From IMG/VR virus record IMGVR_UViG_3300036792_000104, positions 1 through 44,655 of that record: 44,655 nt of DNA. One strand, given 5' to 3'. A model generated the notes under the pieces. It was not told the origin of the DNA. It saw only the letters and a program-made list of their open reading frames with translations, and ran no database searches. The DNA is from a virus. Below are positions 35,722-43,723 of the stretch, piece by piece (the stretch's first letter is position 1; each line of letters begins with the position of its first letter). Position numbers and translations under genes: made by a program.

Positions 35722-36017
35722 CCGATCTCGCCACCAAGACCAAGAGCACCCTGTATCGCATGTGGGTCAGCTCACCCGAGTACGGCGCGCGGGTCTGCCG
35801 CGAGTACCAGGACGGGCCACCGATCGACTTCACAGACAAGGCCGAGGCATTCAGGCAGGCCGAGGCAGCGGGCAACCGGGCGGGAGCTGCGGTCTACGGA
35901 ATCCAGACCGTCAAGACCACCGTCAAGGAAGACCCCATCGACTGGACCGGCGGCCAGCCCTACGCCGACCCAGTTCCCCCGGTCGTGGTCAACGCGGATG
36001 GAAGGGACTACGCCTGA
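35718..36017 (+). CDS. Small protein, unknown
   Basis: The GTG at 35718 overlaps the previous stop. The 99-residue product has an aromatic basic start (STLYRMWVSSPEYGARVCREY), an Ala-rich helix (AEAFRQAEAAGNRAGAAVYG) and a Pro-rich end. It is co-transcribed with the phosphoribosyltransferase gene. Function unknown. Confidence 0.68.
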   Translation: MTDLATKTKSTLYRMWVSSPEYGARVCREYQDGPPIDFTDKAEAFRQAEAAGNRAGAAVYGIQTVKTTVKEDPIDWTGGQPYADPVPPVVVNADGRDYA

Positions 36018-36469
36018 TGCTTCACTACGACACACATCGTGGTCTGTCGGATCTGACGGAAGTCGTCACGAACACGGTCAACGCCCTGCGGGCGCGGTGT
36101 AAAGACTTCGATTCCATCGCGGTCATGGGCACCTCTGGCCTCATCGTCGGGTCGGCCGTGTCCGTCCTACTCCGCAAGCCTCTGGTAGTCGTCAGGCCAG
36201 ACGCCGAGATGCGGTGCTTCCATAACAAGATGGTCGAGAACAAGGCCAACATGGGCCAGCGCGTTCTGTTCCTTGACGATCAGATCTCAACCGGCCGCAC
36301 TCTCAAGGAGGTGCAAGACAAGATCGCCGTAGCCGGTGGGCTGGTCACCGGAACCTACATGTACCAGTATGACAGGCACGACGCCTGGTCACTAGACGAA
36401 CAGTGCGACTACGGCGAACCGCCGTGGTGGCTGTCTGCGGAAGTGTGGGACGCCGCAGCACGCCGTTAA
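36017..36469 (+). CDS. Phosphoribosyltransferase
   Basis: From the ATG at 36017 (TGATG overlap) the 150-residue protein has the PRPP-binding loop VLFLDDQISTGRT at 83-95, preceded by a hydrophobic strand and a SSGLIVGSAVS-like pyrophosphate loop (MGTSGLIVGSAVSVLL). Such type I enzymes salvage purines or pyrimidines. The exact base is not clear from the hood region. A longer frame from 35762 overlaps the preceding gene and is not used. Confidence 0.82.
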   Translation: MLHYDTHRGLSDLTEVVTNTVNALRARCKDFDSIAVMGTSGLIVGSAVSVLLRKPLVVVRPDAEMRCFHNKMVENKANMGQRVLFLDDQISTGRTLKEVQDKIAVAGGLVTGTYMYQYDRHDAWSLDEQCDYGEPPWWLSAEVWDAAARR

Positions 36470-36499
36470 AGCCCCCTAGCAGCCACGTAGAGGGCACAA

Positions 36500-36537
36500 G
36501 AAAGCCCCGGCACCATAACTGGTGACCGGGGTCTTTC
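36500..36537. terminator. Bidirectional terminator between convergent arms
   Basis: GAAAG-CCCCGG pairs with CCGGGG-T-CTTTC, with an inner CACC/GGTG stem. A- and T-rich flanks give a U-tract in either direction. It lies between the end of the rightward arm at 36469 and the end of the leftward arm at 36544. Confidence 0.85.
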
Positions 36538-36543
36538 ATTGCC

Positions 36544-36729
36544 TTACCGTCGCTCTGACGGGCCTTGCTCGTGATAACCCGCTAGGGCTGCCTCATCTCT
36601 CGGAATCCAATAGCACTCTTCGCTGCGGCCACAGAGAACGCAGGTACCGGCGTACGGTGGCGCGACGGTTGCGGGCAACAGGTGGCTTGCCTGGCAGCGG
36701 CGACAGAACGGGATAGCTTCCATCGTCAC
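36544..36729 (-). CDS. Zinc-ribbon protein, last gene of leftward arm
   Basis: A GTG at 36729 forms a GTGA overlap with the glycosidase-like gene. The ATG at 36723 is an alternative. The product has two CxxC pairs (FCRRCQASH and TCVLCGRSEEC) with a short linker, a classic zinc ribbon, and an acidic-basic tail. Function unknown; it may be a small late regulator. Confidence 0.65.
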   Translation of the reverse strand: MTMEAIPFCRRCQASHLLPATVAPPYAGTCVLCGRSEECYWIPRDEAALAGYHEQGPSERR

Positions 36730-37541
36730 GCAGTCTGAAAGTTGATGTTCGCCGCCGCACTGCCCTTGAAGTTGGCCTGATTCGGGCCGGTGGCCACGAT
36801 CGAGAGCGTGTAGTCCGTGCCGCGAGCCAGCGAGCCACCGCTGTACTCAGTGCCCTTGATGCCCGTGCGCGGGTAGGACAGAACGAGGTCGCCAGCGTGG
36901 CGGACCCAGATGTCATACTGCGGCTCTGGCAGGCCGGTGACCGCAACCGGCGGGGTCCAAGTCACCTTGAATCCCGTGTGGCCGGGAGTCAGCCGCAGGA
37001 AGCGCGGCGCGGGGTAGCTGAGCACGACCGGCGGGAGCGGGGCAGGCTTGACGTATCCGGTCCACGACACAGGGGCCGTAGTCCAGACGAGAGATTCGTC
37101 GTAGTTCGCGTGGACCTGAGACGAACCCTTGTCCTGGCAGGCCAGAACGTGCGGGTAGTCCTGCGGGCCGAAGATCGTTCCATCGAGTGTCGCCACCCAA
37201 AGGAAGTAATCCACGCCGAGGATCTGTGAGCCGGTGAGCTGACGGACTTCCGGCAGCGTGGACTTGTTACAGTACACCACCGCATCCTTGACGCCGGTCG
37301 AGTTGTTGTGATTGATCACCCAATCTTCGAGCGACCCGGCCTTGTCCCCGGTTTCCCAGTCGCGAACCGCCATCGACGGCATCGAGCCGTTGACATCGAT
37401 TCCGATCACGGGAGTGTGTGGGAACCGCTTCCGGACGAGCGTGCCGTCTGCGAACGCGCCGTCACCGTAGAAAGCGGCGATGTCGGTACCCGCGAGCGGG
37501 ATAGCCATCGGGGTAACGCTGTCGCGCATGATGAGAGTCAT
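36726..37541 (-). CDS. Glycosidase-like TIM-barrel protein with C-terminal fibronectin type III domain
   Basis: The 271-residue product begins with the pattern of GH25/DUF1906-like barrels: VTPMAIPLAGTDIAAFYGDGAF, TPVIGIDVNGS, DWETGDKAGSLEDWV, VKDAVVYCNKS, and a late ACQDKGSSQVHANYDESLVW strand. Residues about 180-270 form a fibronectin III domain (PRFLRLTPGHTGFKVTWTPPV; TDYTLSIVATGPNQANF). Such proteins act as lysins or as tail-tip enzymes that open the host wall. It lies at the end of the tail module. Confidence 0.72.
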   Translation of the reverse strand: MTLIMRDSVTPMAIPLAGTDIAAFYGDGAFADGTLVRKRFPHTPVIGIDVNGSMPSMAVRDWETGDKAGSLEDWVINHNNSTGVKDAVVYCNKSTLPEVRQLTGSQILGVDYFLWVATLDGTIFGPQDYPHVLACQDKGSSQVHANYDESLVWTTAPVSWTGYVKPAPLPPVVLSYPAPRFLRLTPGHTGFKVTWTPPVAVTGLPEPQYDIWVRHAGDLVLSYPRTGIKGTEYSGGSLARGTDYTLSIVATGPNQANFKGSAAANINFQTA

Positions 37542-37550
37542 TGTTGTTCC

Positions 37551-38162
37551 TCACGTATCCGTTGATTCGAAGACCCCGTATCGGGAGTAGTAGCCGGTGA
37601 AGTTCGCCACGAACCTACCGTCAATGAAACTGGTATTGAAGTTGAAGGTCGTGTTGAGAGCGACGGTCGTGTCAATCTGCACGGCTACATTATCGCCAGG
37701 ATACAGAACCCAAGGGCACTGCCAGGCCGAGGCCGCCACAGTGTCAGTCGCAGCGGTTGCGGCACACAGACTCGACTGGCAGATGTTGAAGATCTGCGTA
37801 CCGCTCGTGTGGTTGGGGTTGTGAGTCCCAGCCGTGACTATGAACCGGGTCGAGAATGAAGCGCCCGACGCTGCGGACTGAATGCCGAGGCAATACTCCA
37901 TATCGTAATAGCCCTGCGTTACGATGGTCGCAGTGCCAGAGGCCGAGGTGAATACCGCGTCTGAGTCCACGGCCACGTTTGTGTACTTGACAGTCGTAAA
38001 CGCATTGGACGGGATAGCCTGCCCCGCGACTGCGAGGAAGTGCCAGATAGGCCGTTGGTCACAATCGACTAGGAAGTTAACCGCTTGTGCGAGTGCTTCC
38101 ATGTTCGCCGCGCTCGGCGCGGTGCCATCGGTGAATGTCGGGACCGTGGGAACGGTTGCCAT
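37551..38162 (-). CDS. Minor tail protein
   Basis: From the ATG at 38162 the 203-residue product has the actinophage minor tail start ATVPTVPTFTDGTAPSAANMEALAQAVNFL. A beta-rich C-terminal part with many Ser, Thr and aromatics follows. It likely forms part of the tail tip or receptor-binding complex. An upstream extension to 38546 overlaps the next gene and is not real. Confidence 0.75.
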   Translation of the reverse strand: MATVPTVPTFTDGTAPSAANMEALAQAVNFLVDCDQRPIWHFLAVAGQAIPSNAFTTVKYTNVAVDSDAVFTSASGTATIVTQGYYDMEYCLGIQSAASGASFSTRFIVTAGTHNPNHTSGTQIFNICQSSLCAATAATDTVAASAWQCPWVLYPGDNVAVQIDTTVALNTTFNFNTSFIDGRFVANFTGYYSRYGVFESTDT

Positions 38163-38163
38163 T

Positions 38164-38718
38164 TTACGCCCCCATCCATTCGAGGCCAAGGCGCGTCGGG
38201 ACGACGCTATCAGTGACCATTGTTCCGCCATCGGCATAGAGCCGAAGATGCACCCAATCACCGTTATACATAAACAACGGAACCATGCCCGCCGCAGAAC
38301 AGCGGGTGCCCACACTCGACCCCGCCTTGGAATACGAGCCCCAGAATGGGCCGAGGCTCTGGTTGACGCCATTCGGGTTATTAAAGCCGGTGGTAAACCA
38401 GACGCCAGCCATGAGGGCATTACCTGCCGACGTAGACGAGGCCGTATACCACACCTTGTAAAATCCGGGTGTGCGCACGACCAAGCCGACGCCGGGGGCC
38501 GGGTGCATTGAGTCGGTGTCAAAGTTGGTCGTGGCAAACGTGACATCTGTCGTCGGTGGGTACGTCGTGCCGATAGCCTGCCCCCCGGCCGTGTCGGTGA
38601 TCAGCGCAATGGGCTTGTTTAGCATGAAGGTACACGCCGCCCCTACCGCGTTGAGCTGAGCTGCGGTAGCAACAGACCCGGCTGGAATGTCGTTGACGAC
38701 CGGAACAACTAGAGTCAC
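38164..38718 (-). CDS. Minor tail protein
   Basis: The GTG at 38718 has GAGGGTG about eight bases ahead. The 184-residue product begins VVPVVNDIPAGSVATAAQLNAVGAACTFML and is beta-rich with PGFYKVWYTA and LMAGVWFTTGFNNPNG stretches. This pattern recurs in the C-terminal half of the 1,662-residue protein and in the 203-residue neighbour. It is a tail-tip beta sandwich by pattern. Confidence 0.72.
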   Translation of the reverse strand: MTLVVPVVNDIPAGSVATAAQLNAVGAACTFMLNKPIALITDTAGGQAIGTTYPPTTDVTFATTNFDTDSMHPAPGVGLVVRTPGFYKVWYTASSTSAGNALMAGVWFTTGFNNPNGVNQSLGPFWGSYSKAGSSVGTRCSAAGMVPLFMYNGDWVHLRLYADGGTMVTDSVVPTRLGLEWMGA

Positions 38719-38730
38719 TGTGATTCACCC

Positions 38731-41700
38731 TCACGTCGAGTAGGTAACCTTGAGCGACCACGAACCGGGGCCACCCGAGTAATACCCGTAGTCGGAAAGG
38801 TTGGTGTCATTCGGATAGCCGAGCGAGTAATACGTCATACCGCCAGAGGTAAAGCAGGTGATGAAGTTAGACCCGAGCGACTGAGTAATTGTCCCGACCT
38901 TGACCGCAATCTGTGTCAGGCCATTCTGCCCGCCGCTGTTCACGATATTGAAGGTCGAGCCACCCAAGCCGTTCTTGCCGGTCCCCATCTTCATAGCGCC
39001 GCCTGCACCGTACCAGGTATGCAAGCAGTGGAACGTCAGGAATACAGACGTGATCTTTGGCCCGTGGGCCGCTAGGTCTGCAATCATGGTCGAGACGGGC
39101 CAAGAGATCTGACTCGATTCCGAGCCGATGCCACCTTGCGGGTCACCAACGTAGCAGTTGCCGTTGGAGTTGCGCCGGTTGTAGTTGGCCTGGTTGCCGT
39201 AGTAGGCATAGGTGTTCAGGTTCGTATACGTCTTAGTGGTGATCACGGGAGAGTTACCCCCGCCACCGCCGCCACCGCCGGTCACGGTGCCGCCTGCCGT
39301 CGTGCTGTTGAGCTGCACGCGGTCATCGTTCGCCGCGAAGCCGCGCCACACACCCGAGAACATCGAGCCACCCCAGTTGGTGGAGGTGTTGAAGGTGACG
39401 CCGGTATCCTGCGCCGCAGCCAAGGCGATCATGTCGCCTACGCCGAGGTACATACGGGTCGAGACGTTGTTGGACGGGAACGCGCCGGTATTGCTGAACG
39501 ATGGCACCTGAGAGCCGATAGGGCAGACGTAGGCGAGGTTAGCGGTCGGGCTGCGGGTGCCTGCCGCCACGCCCTGTGCGGCTGCCTGAGCGACCAGGAA
39601 AAGCCCTTGGTTGACCGCTCCTGTCACCGTCTGCGCACCCCAGTTGACCACGCCGTCAAGGTCGTAGTAGCCGGGCACCGTGACCACGTACCAGTTAGGC
39701 CACGCGGGGATAGCCCCCATGCCGCCCTCGGAGTCAATGTAGAGGTTGTCGAAAAACACGTGGGTGTTGACGAACTGCCCCGAGCCGAACCCCTGAGTCG
39801 TGGCCACAGCGCCGACGCACCACATAGGCGGATTGGTTATTAGCCTTGCGTTGGCAGTCAGCCCGCGTATGTCATTGGCCCCAACGTAGCTGTGACCGTT
39901 GGCAGCCGGATTGTTCAATGCGGTATTGGCGAAGTTCGGAGTATTGTAGGGACCGCCGCCGTCGTGCTGCACATCCTTGCCGTCAGCGATAGGCGTAGAC
40001 AAGTCCATAGCCGAGACACCGACGCGGGTAGTCGAGCCCAGTACGCCATAGGTCGAGTCACCCAAGCGCCACGCGCGCTGCGCTTCCGCAGGCGAGGTGT
40101 AGAACTGAATCGACCGCGCGGCATGGGTAATCGTTTCGTTGATCCCCTCAATGAACCACTCGCGAGAGATGGCCTGATCGGGGAAGTTGGCCGGGAGCGT
40201 GCCGCTCGGAGCGATCATGTTGTCGATCTCTAGGGCATAGAGCGTGCTAATCCCAATGCCGGTAGACGCCTTGGATAGCGTCTTGAGATCGATGGTGAGC
40301 TGACCAGGCAGCAGCCACGGGTCAGACCGCGCATTCGCTGCCCATGCAGAGAAGTCATCCATATTGGGCGTAGTCCAGAACACGAACGGAGATAGCCCGA
40401 GCTGAGCATATGCCCGCGACCAAGAGATGATCGGGAGCTGAACGGGACTGGCCGCAGTCGAGGTGGCATAGGTGCCGTACTCCGCTTGCGCCGCGACGTT
40501 GACATATCCGGTACCGGTCGAGAACACAGCCGAGGCAACGCCCTGCTCATTGACCATGAATTGGTCGAGCACTTCATAGCCCATCGTGGCATCGAAGGTA
40601 TCCGGCGGCAGGAGAAGATCGGGAGCGCCGTAGCCCATGCGCCAATCCCGCGTGTGGAAATTGACGTTGCCGGTAGCGTCTACGAATATCAAGCCCTGCT
40701 CGGCCTGCTCGAAGTTATTCATTGCCCCGAGCGCGTTGGTGCCGCTCACGTCGTAATACTCGACCAGGGAAAGACCGAGGTCTTGCTCGTTTAGATTATT
40801 CCAGTAAGCGGGGATAGAAGCGTACAGACCGAGCCGTGCAATGCAGTCGTCGGAAGTCGCTTCCCACATGCCGTACTGGCCTAGCCGTGCGTCCTGCACA
40901 ATCTGATGCGGCGATAGCAGGTAGTTGTAGATCGAGACACACGAGATGTTCCCGTAGAAGCAACCGCCAATACCAGAGTCGGCACCCACGACCATCGTGT
41001 CAAACGTCTGGTTGAGGTTGAGCGCGAACGTGGTACCGACCTGGTTACCGTCCATGTACGCCGTGACCGCGCCGCCAGTGACCGCGCCCTGAATCTGCAA
41101 CGCGATGTGGTGAGGCATTCCATTGGTAACGTCAGGCGTATAGCTGAGCGTCAGGGAGTGGATAGGCGTGGGCGCAAGGTTGCTGGTGAAGTTCGCGCCA
41201 CTGAACGATGGTGGCTGCTTGTAGTAGCTGATGACGATGTTCAGAACGCCAGCGGTGTTAGTCTCCTGAACCGAGGCCATGAGGTTGTAACCGCTGCCAG
41301 AGTCCGAGAGAGTGAAGATGACATATGGGCCGAAGTTGCTAGCGCTCGTGTTGTGCGCCGCAATGAACGGGTCAGGCATGAAGAATGCTTCCGCAGTCCA
41401 GTCATTGCCCACCACGTTCGTATTGATCGTGTCATCGTCGGCCAGCCGCGTGCGTAGAGAGTAGCCCTTGTTCCCCGTGAACTGGTTAGCGTGCGACGGG
41501 TTAGCCGTCGTGACCGGAACTAGGCGCACGTTCCCTAGAGGTGATGTGATCGGACCCGTAACGCCCGCGTCAAACCCGCGCAGGAAAGACGTAGGCGTAG
41601 CCGAGCCATCGGGCCAATACTCCGAGCCGTCCGAGGTCGAGCCGGGAGCGATGGCGTCAGCTAGAGTCTCGACCCCCGCCGTCGTATCGTTCCACGCAAT

Positions 41701-43719
41701 CGTCGCTACGTTGGTCCCGTCGGAGTTGTGCAGCCTCAAAGGCGGCCCGTTGTTGCCGCTGCTTTCTGCTGCTATTCCGGTCCCGCCGGATGTCCCCACG
41801 TCGTTTAGCGCCCAGTGGTATAGAGGTCCGTTGAGTAGAACCTGTTCCCTTGTCCAGCAAGTCAGCGAATCCTCTCGGTTAAGCGGCGCGAGCACATCGG
41901 TAGTGGATACCTGCAAGATGCCCGTGTTTCCGGTATTGTCGAAAGTATAGCTGAGCTGAGACAACGGGCCGTCAGCGCGCGTATGCCAGACGCCATTCTC
42001 GTCAGTCAGGTTGATCTGACAGCGCCGCTGTAGGGTTACGTCCCCTAGAAGCGCTGACACAATTGAGCCCGACTTGAAGCGGGTAAAGTAGCCGTTGTCA
42101 TTCTGCAACTGGAATGAGCCAGAGCCAGCCTGAATCTCAGAGATCGAGTCCTGCCGACCGCGCGCCAGAGAGATACCCTGATCCATTCGCACGAACGGAG
42201 ACACGTCCATGAATGCCTCACCACCGGCCGAGCCCGTGCCGCTCGTGCCGTTGTTCCAATCCACAAGCACCTGCGAATCAGATTGCGTGAGGTAGAAAAG
42301 CTGACCGTGGTATTGGTCGCCGCCAGGCGTAGTGCCAGGGCCTTGCACGACAATGCGCACCTTGGCCGCGTTGCTCGGAGAGGTGTCCGCGATATAGACG
42401 GGCTGCCAAGCTGCGGCCGGGGAGTTGTACCACGCCGCGAGCTGGAATCCGCCAGCGACAGGACCGCCCCAGTCGGTTTGAATCAGCGTGCCGCCGCTCG
42501 TGTACCAGGCTAGGCCGATGTTCATAACGTCGGTGTTGATGGCAGGCAGTAGATACCCAGAGGCAATGTAGCCCTTGTTTGGCTGCACGTTGTAGAAGCC
42601 GGTTTGCATGATGCTGAGCCCGGTACCGGTCGAGTACCAGAGCATCGAGCCCGTGCCGACTAGCGACGTGTTCGAAGTGAACGAGGGGGACGAAACGTTG
42701 GTGTTGGCGTTCCACGTGCCCAGCGATGCCGACGAAAAGTCTGAGTCATTGCGACTCAACAGATTGCTATGCAGAGCCATCGTTGCCGTGGCACTCGCGC
42801 CGCTCGGTCGCATGATGATGGTACCGGGCACTAGCCCGCTCTGGCCATTCACGTCTGTGACCTGTAGAACGAAATTAAACGTTCCGGACGCGGACGGGTT
42901 AGATCCAAACAGAGAGTAGATGCCCAGACTGTTAGAGATCGAGACGCCGGTTGGAAGACTTCCACTAGAGAGCGTCCATGTGTACGGGCCGGTACCGCCA
43001 GCTTCCGTGCCGGTGAGCTGAGCAAAGTAGCCGTCATGCTGAACGCCGTTGGTGAACGTCGGCGTAGCCGAGACAATCGCCATCTCCATTGTGAGGATGA
43101 TGGCAGACCAAGCCGCAGACACGATGGTGGCCGTGCCCGTGAGCGAGGTCGTAGCGTTGACTACCTGGTAAGCCACAGACAGGCGCGGGCCGGTACCGTT
43201 GGCGTCTAGGTTGGTCAGGACGTGGCTCGACCACGGTGCCGCGTACGTGGGGACGCCGCCAGCCTGAGCATCGACCACGAACATCAGCGCGTGCTCTTGC
43301 GCCTGTGAGAGCACGCCAGAGGCATTGGTGGTTACCGCAGTCGAGGCAGAGCTAGACCCGTTGTTCGTTTTATCGTGAGCCGTGACGTTGTTGTCGCCCA
43401 CGATAACAACAGCCTGAACCGAGGTGTTGGCCGAGTAGGTGACCGGGATTGTGTCAACCCCACTCGTCAGGGGGTTAGCGCCGTCGCATTCCCAAATGAA
43501 CTGCTGCACCGTCGCCTGTGAAGTCTGCGAAGCAGTCTGGGTATAGACGTTTCCCTGCGAGTCGGGGCCGACAGTGACAGTTACCGACGCCACGTTAGCC
43601 AGCACCATGACGAGAATTGAATCGTTGTTCGCCACGTTCGCGGACACAGTTGTGGTAAGGGTTGTCGAACCACCGGCAGCGTGGCTATTGCTGCCTGCCA
43701 GGTATGGTGCGTTGGTCAT
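38731..43719 (-). CDS. Large multidomain tail protein (1,662 residues)
   Basis: The single ORF covers a beta-rich N-terminal region, then a He_PIG-type Ig segment (about 220-310: SGSLPTGVSISNSLG, then SGTFNFVLQVTD). A LamG/concanavalin-like module follows at about 750-940 (DWTAEAFFMPDP; GMPHHIALQIQG; VTAYMDGNQVG; CFYGNISCVSIYNYLLSPHQI), then a tail-tip body. An eight-Gly hinge (DNA about 39257-39280) leads to a C-terminal beta module. It follows the tape measure gene, where the distal tail and baseplate proteins usually lie, and appears to combine several of them in one chain. It probably binds the host surface. Confidence 0.85.
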   Translation of the reverse strand: MTNAPYLAGSNSHAAGGSTTLTTTVSANVANNDSILVMVLANVASVTVTVGPDSQGNVYTQTASQTSQATVQQFIWECDGANPLTSGVDTIPVTYSANTSVQAVVIVGDNNVTAHDKTNNGSSSASTAVTTNASGVLSQAQEHALMFVVDAQAGGVPTYAAPWSSHVLTNLDANGTGPRLSVAYQVVNATTSLTGTATIVSAAWSAIILTMEMAIVSATPTFTNGVQHDGYFAQLTGTEAGGTGPYTWTLSSGSLPTGVSISNSLGIYSLFGSNPSASGTFNFVLQVTDVNGQSGLVPGTIIMRPSGASATATMALHSNLLSRNDSDFSSASLGTWNANTNVSSPSFTSNTSLVGTGSMLWYSTGTGLSIMQTGFYNVQPNKGYIASGYLLPAINTDVMNIGLAWYTSGGTLIQTDWGGPVAGGFQLAAWYNSPAAAWQPVYIADTSPSNAAKVRIVVQGPGTTPGGDQYHGQLFYLTQSDSQVLVDWNNGTSGTGSAGGEAFMDVSPFVRMDQGISLARGRQDSISEIQAGSGSFQLQNDNGYFTRFKSGSIVSALLGDVTLQRRCQINLTDENGVWHTRADGPLSQLSYTFDNTGNTGILQVSTTDVLAPLNREDSLTCWTREQVLLNGPLYHWALNDVGTSGGTGIAAESSGNNGPPLRLHNSDGTNVATIAWNDTTAGVETLADAIAPGSTSDGSEYWPDGSATPTSFLRGFDAGVTGPITSPLGNVRLVPVTTANPSHANQFTGNKGYSLRTRLADDDTINTNVVGNDWTAEAFFMPDPFIAAHNTSASNFGPYVIFTLSDSGSGYNLMASVQETNTAGVLNIVISYYKQPPSFSGANFTSNLAPTPIHSLTLSYTPDVTNGMPHHIALQIQGAVTGGAVTAYMDGNQVGTTFALNLNQTFDTMVVGADSGIGGCFYGNISCVSIYNYLLSPHQIVQDARLGQYGMWEATSDDCIARLGLYASIPAYWNNLNEQDLGLSLVEYYDVSGTNALGAMNNFEQAEQGLIFVDATGNVNFHTRDWRMGYGAPDLLLPPDTFDATMGYEVLDQFMVNEQGVASAVFSTGTGYVNVAAQAEYGTYATSTAASPVQLPIISWSRAYAQLGLSPFVFWTTPNMDDFSAWAANARSDPWLLPGQLTIDLKTLSKASTGIGISTLYALEIDNMIAPSGTLPANFPDQAISREWFIEGINETITHAARSIQFYTSPAEAQRAWRLGDSTYGVLGSTTRVGVSAMDLSTPIADGKDVQHDGGGPYNTPNFANTALNNPAANGHSYVGANDIRGLTANARLITNPPMWCVGAVATTQGFGSGQFVNTHVFFDNLYIDSEGGMGAIPAWPNWYVVTVPGYYDLDGVVNWGAQTVTGAVNQGLFLVAQAAAQGVAAGTRSPTANLAYVCPIGSQVPSFSNTGAFPSNNVSTRMYLGVGDMIALAAAQDTGVTFNTSTNWGGSMFSGVWRGFAANDDRVQLNSTTAGGTVTGGGGGGGGNSPVITTKTYTNLNTYAYYGNQANYNRRNSNGNCYVGDPQGGIGSESSQISWPVSTMIADLAAHGPKITSVFLTFHCLHTWYGAGGAMKMGTGKNGLGGSTFNIVNSGGQNGLTQIAVKVGTITQSLGSNFITCFTSGGMTYYSLGYPNDTNLSDYGYYSGGPGSWSLKVTYST

Positions 43720-43723
43720 TGCC

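Noticed and set aside
36017-36252. 75-codon leftward frame opposite the phosphoribosyltransferase
   Set aside because: It lies opposite a gene with a clear PRPP loop and has no ribosome site.
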